The position numbers were made by a program, and so were the translations under genes. Under the pieces are notes generated by a model, which was not told the origin of the DNA, made no database searches, and saw only the letters and a list, made by a program, of their open reading frames with translations. 64,000 nt of DNA from positions 620,001-684,000 of the forward strand of contig NZ_CP033970.1 of the NCBI RefSeq assembly GCF_003854935.1, read 5' to 3'. This stretch comes from Cupriavidus pauculus (GTDB lineage Bacteria > Pseudomonadota > Gammaproteobacteria > Burkholderiales > Burkholderiaceae). Numbering within the stretch: the stretch's first letter is position 1; the number at the start of each line of letters is the position of its first letter. This document shows, piece after piece, positions 62,773-64,000 of this stretch.

Positions 62773-64000
62773 TGAAGAAGTCCATTCGCACGCGCCTGCT
62801 GGCGCTGGCCGCCATGGCGGCGGTGCAGGCCCACGCGGCACCCACGCTGGTGGAGTCCGTCCAGGGCTACACGCTGCAGAACGACAAGATCGCCAGCTTC
62901 AGCGGCCTGGTGTTCGACCAGGGTAAGGTGCTGGCCACCGGCGACGCCGCCGCGCTGCGCGCAAAGTATCCCGATGCCCGGCGCATCGACGGGCAGGGCA
63001 AGACGCTGCTGCCGGGCCTGATCGACGCCCACGGCCACGTGTTCCGCCTGGGCTTCAAGACCACGGAGATTTCGCTCTCGGGCACCCATGACCTGCAGGA
63101 GGCGCAGGGCATCATCCGCGCCTACGGCCAGAAGAACCCGCAGCGCCAGTGGCTGCTGGGCTATGGCTGGAACCAGGTGAACTGGAAGCTGGGCCGCTTT
63201 CCCACCGCCGCCGAGCTGGACGCCGCCGTGTCCGACCGTCCGGCCCGCCTGGTGCGCGTGGACGGCCACGCCGCGTGGCTGAACACCAAGGCGCTGCAGG
63301 CGGCCGGCATCACGCGCGATACCAAGGACCCGGCCGGCGGCCGCATCGAGCGCGACGCCAACGGCAACCCGACCGGCGTGCTGGTGGACAAGGCGATGGC
63401 GCTGGTCAACGACGTCATCCCGCCGTACACCGACGACGACCGCCGCGCCGCACTGGCGGCCGCGCTGGCGCACATGAACGCGCTGGGCCTGACCGCCGTG
63501 GGCGACGCCGGCGTGACCGTGACCGACGACCGCATCTACCGCGAGTTCGCCGACCAGGGCAAGCTGACCACGCGCATCTACGCGATGATCCGCGACACCG
63601 GCGACGACTTCAAGGCGCTGTCCGCCAAGGGCCCGGTCATCGGCTACGGCAACGACCGCTACTACCTGCGCGCGGTGAAGCTCTATGGCGACGGCGCGCT
63701 GGGCAGCCGGGGCGCGGCCCTGATGGAGCCGTACACCGACGACCACGCGCACAGCGGCCTGCTGTTCATGAGCGACGCCGCCATGCAGGCGGCCGTGAAG
63801 ACGGCCATCAAGGCCGGCTACCAGGTCAACGTCCACGCCATCGGCGACAAGACCAACCACCAGGTGCTGGACGCCATGGAAGCGGCCTACAAGGACGTGG
63901 GCGGCCGCCAGCTGCGCAACCGCATCGAGCACGCCCAGGTGGTGTCGATGCCGGACATCCCGCGCTTCAAGAAGCTGGACCTGATCGCGTCGATGCAGCC
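62773..64000 (+). CDS. periplasmic amidohydrolase (YtcJ-like), truncated by window end
   Basis: A GTG at 62773 behind AAGGAG opens VKKSIRTRLLALAAMAAVQA, a signal peptide cut after AHAAPT. The frame continues without stop to the window end (409 codons). Metal-binding DAHGHV (His87, His89), the QWLLGYGWNQ and VDGHAAWLN motifs, and VKLYGDGALGSRGA and VHAIGDKTNH mark the amidohydrolase-3 (YtcJ) family, which hydrolyses amide bonds of unknown natural substrate. The rest, including the last metal ligands, lies outside. A tandem ACAAGCACA-rich stretch sits just before the ribosome site. Confidence 0.9.

Overview
The window is high-GC DNA (third codon positions almost all G or C) from a beta-proteobacterium. 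The gene families (cyoABCD quinol oxidase beside a metabolite:H+ symporter, DUF2917 protein, MipA/OmpV protein, several LysR regulators, many c-di-GMP enzymes, FliA-type chemoreceptor promoter) fit Burkholderiaceae, most likely Cupriavidus or a close relative. The genus is an inference from gene content; no 16S or marker comparison was possible. The DNA looks chromosomal (chromosome or chromid): there are no transposases, integrases, plasmid replication genes or CRISPR arrays.

Layout. 1-8.1 kb: tail of a probable outer-membrane barrel protein, a small unknown gene behind a near-perfect LexA (SOS) box, then two tandem type V autotransporters on the minus strand, the second with an extreme Gly/Asn-rich passenger. 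8.5-11.9 kb: ArsR-like regulator, acidic protein, LysR regulator, and a PepSY-protein/cytochrome b561 pair behind a Fur-like site. 11.9-12.4 kb: palindromic repeats, a tRNA-like structured element and tRNA-Leu(CAG). 12.5-19.6 kb: membrane diguanylate cyclase, BamE-like lipoprotein, MFS transporter with divergent LysR gene, small genes and a phospholipase D lipoprotein. 19.8-24.9 kb: complete tripartite drug efflux operon (EmrA, EmrB, outer-membrane factor; overlapping genes) divergent from a TetR regulator, with an 18-bp palindrome between them. 25.2-30.9 kb: a secreted seven-repeat [F/Y]xDGA protein, a 33-residue membrane peptide, a 1442-residue double hybrid sensor kinase and a small channel-like protein. 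31-37 kb: MipA/OmpV barrel, hydrolase, a small protein and a third autotransporter behind an AT-rich palindrome-bearing promoter region. 37.3-43.3 kb: diguanylate cyclase, catalase plus ankyrin partner, SDR dehydrogenase, MFS transporter. 43.4-48.0 kb: a possible minus-strand small RNA, then a c-di-GMP cluster (PAS-GGDEF-EAL, HDOD-GAF, GAF-GGDEF). 48.1-56.4 kb: beta-carbonic anhydrase, MHS-family symporter, cyoABCD, and a methyl-accepting chemotaxis protein with a FliA-like promoter. 56.4-64 kb: MFS transporter, CDP-diacylglycerol pyrophosphatase, DUF899 protein, squalene/phytoene synthase-like enzyme, amino-acid permease, and the start of an amidohydrolase.

Themes. The region is rich in surface and signalling functions: three autotransporters, four GGDEF proteins, an HDOD protein, a giant hybrid kinase and a chemoreceptor, all compatible with a motile/sessile lifestyle switch. 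Respiration (cyo), peroxide defence (katA-ank) and drug export (emr-type) are complete modules with adjacent regulatory sites. No entire new multi-gene defence system is visible; the most interesting unexplained items are the SOS-controlled unknown gene, the tRNA-like CCA-ended element behind tRNA-Leu, the candidate small RNA at 43.5 kb, the DGA-repeat exported protein and the PGRS-like autotransporter passenger.
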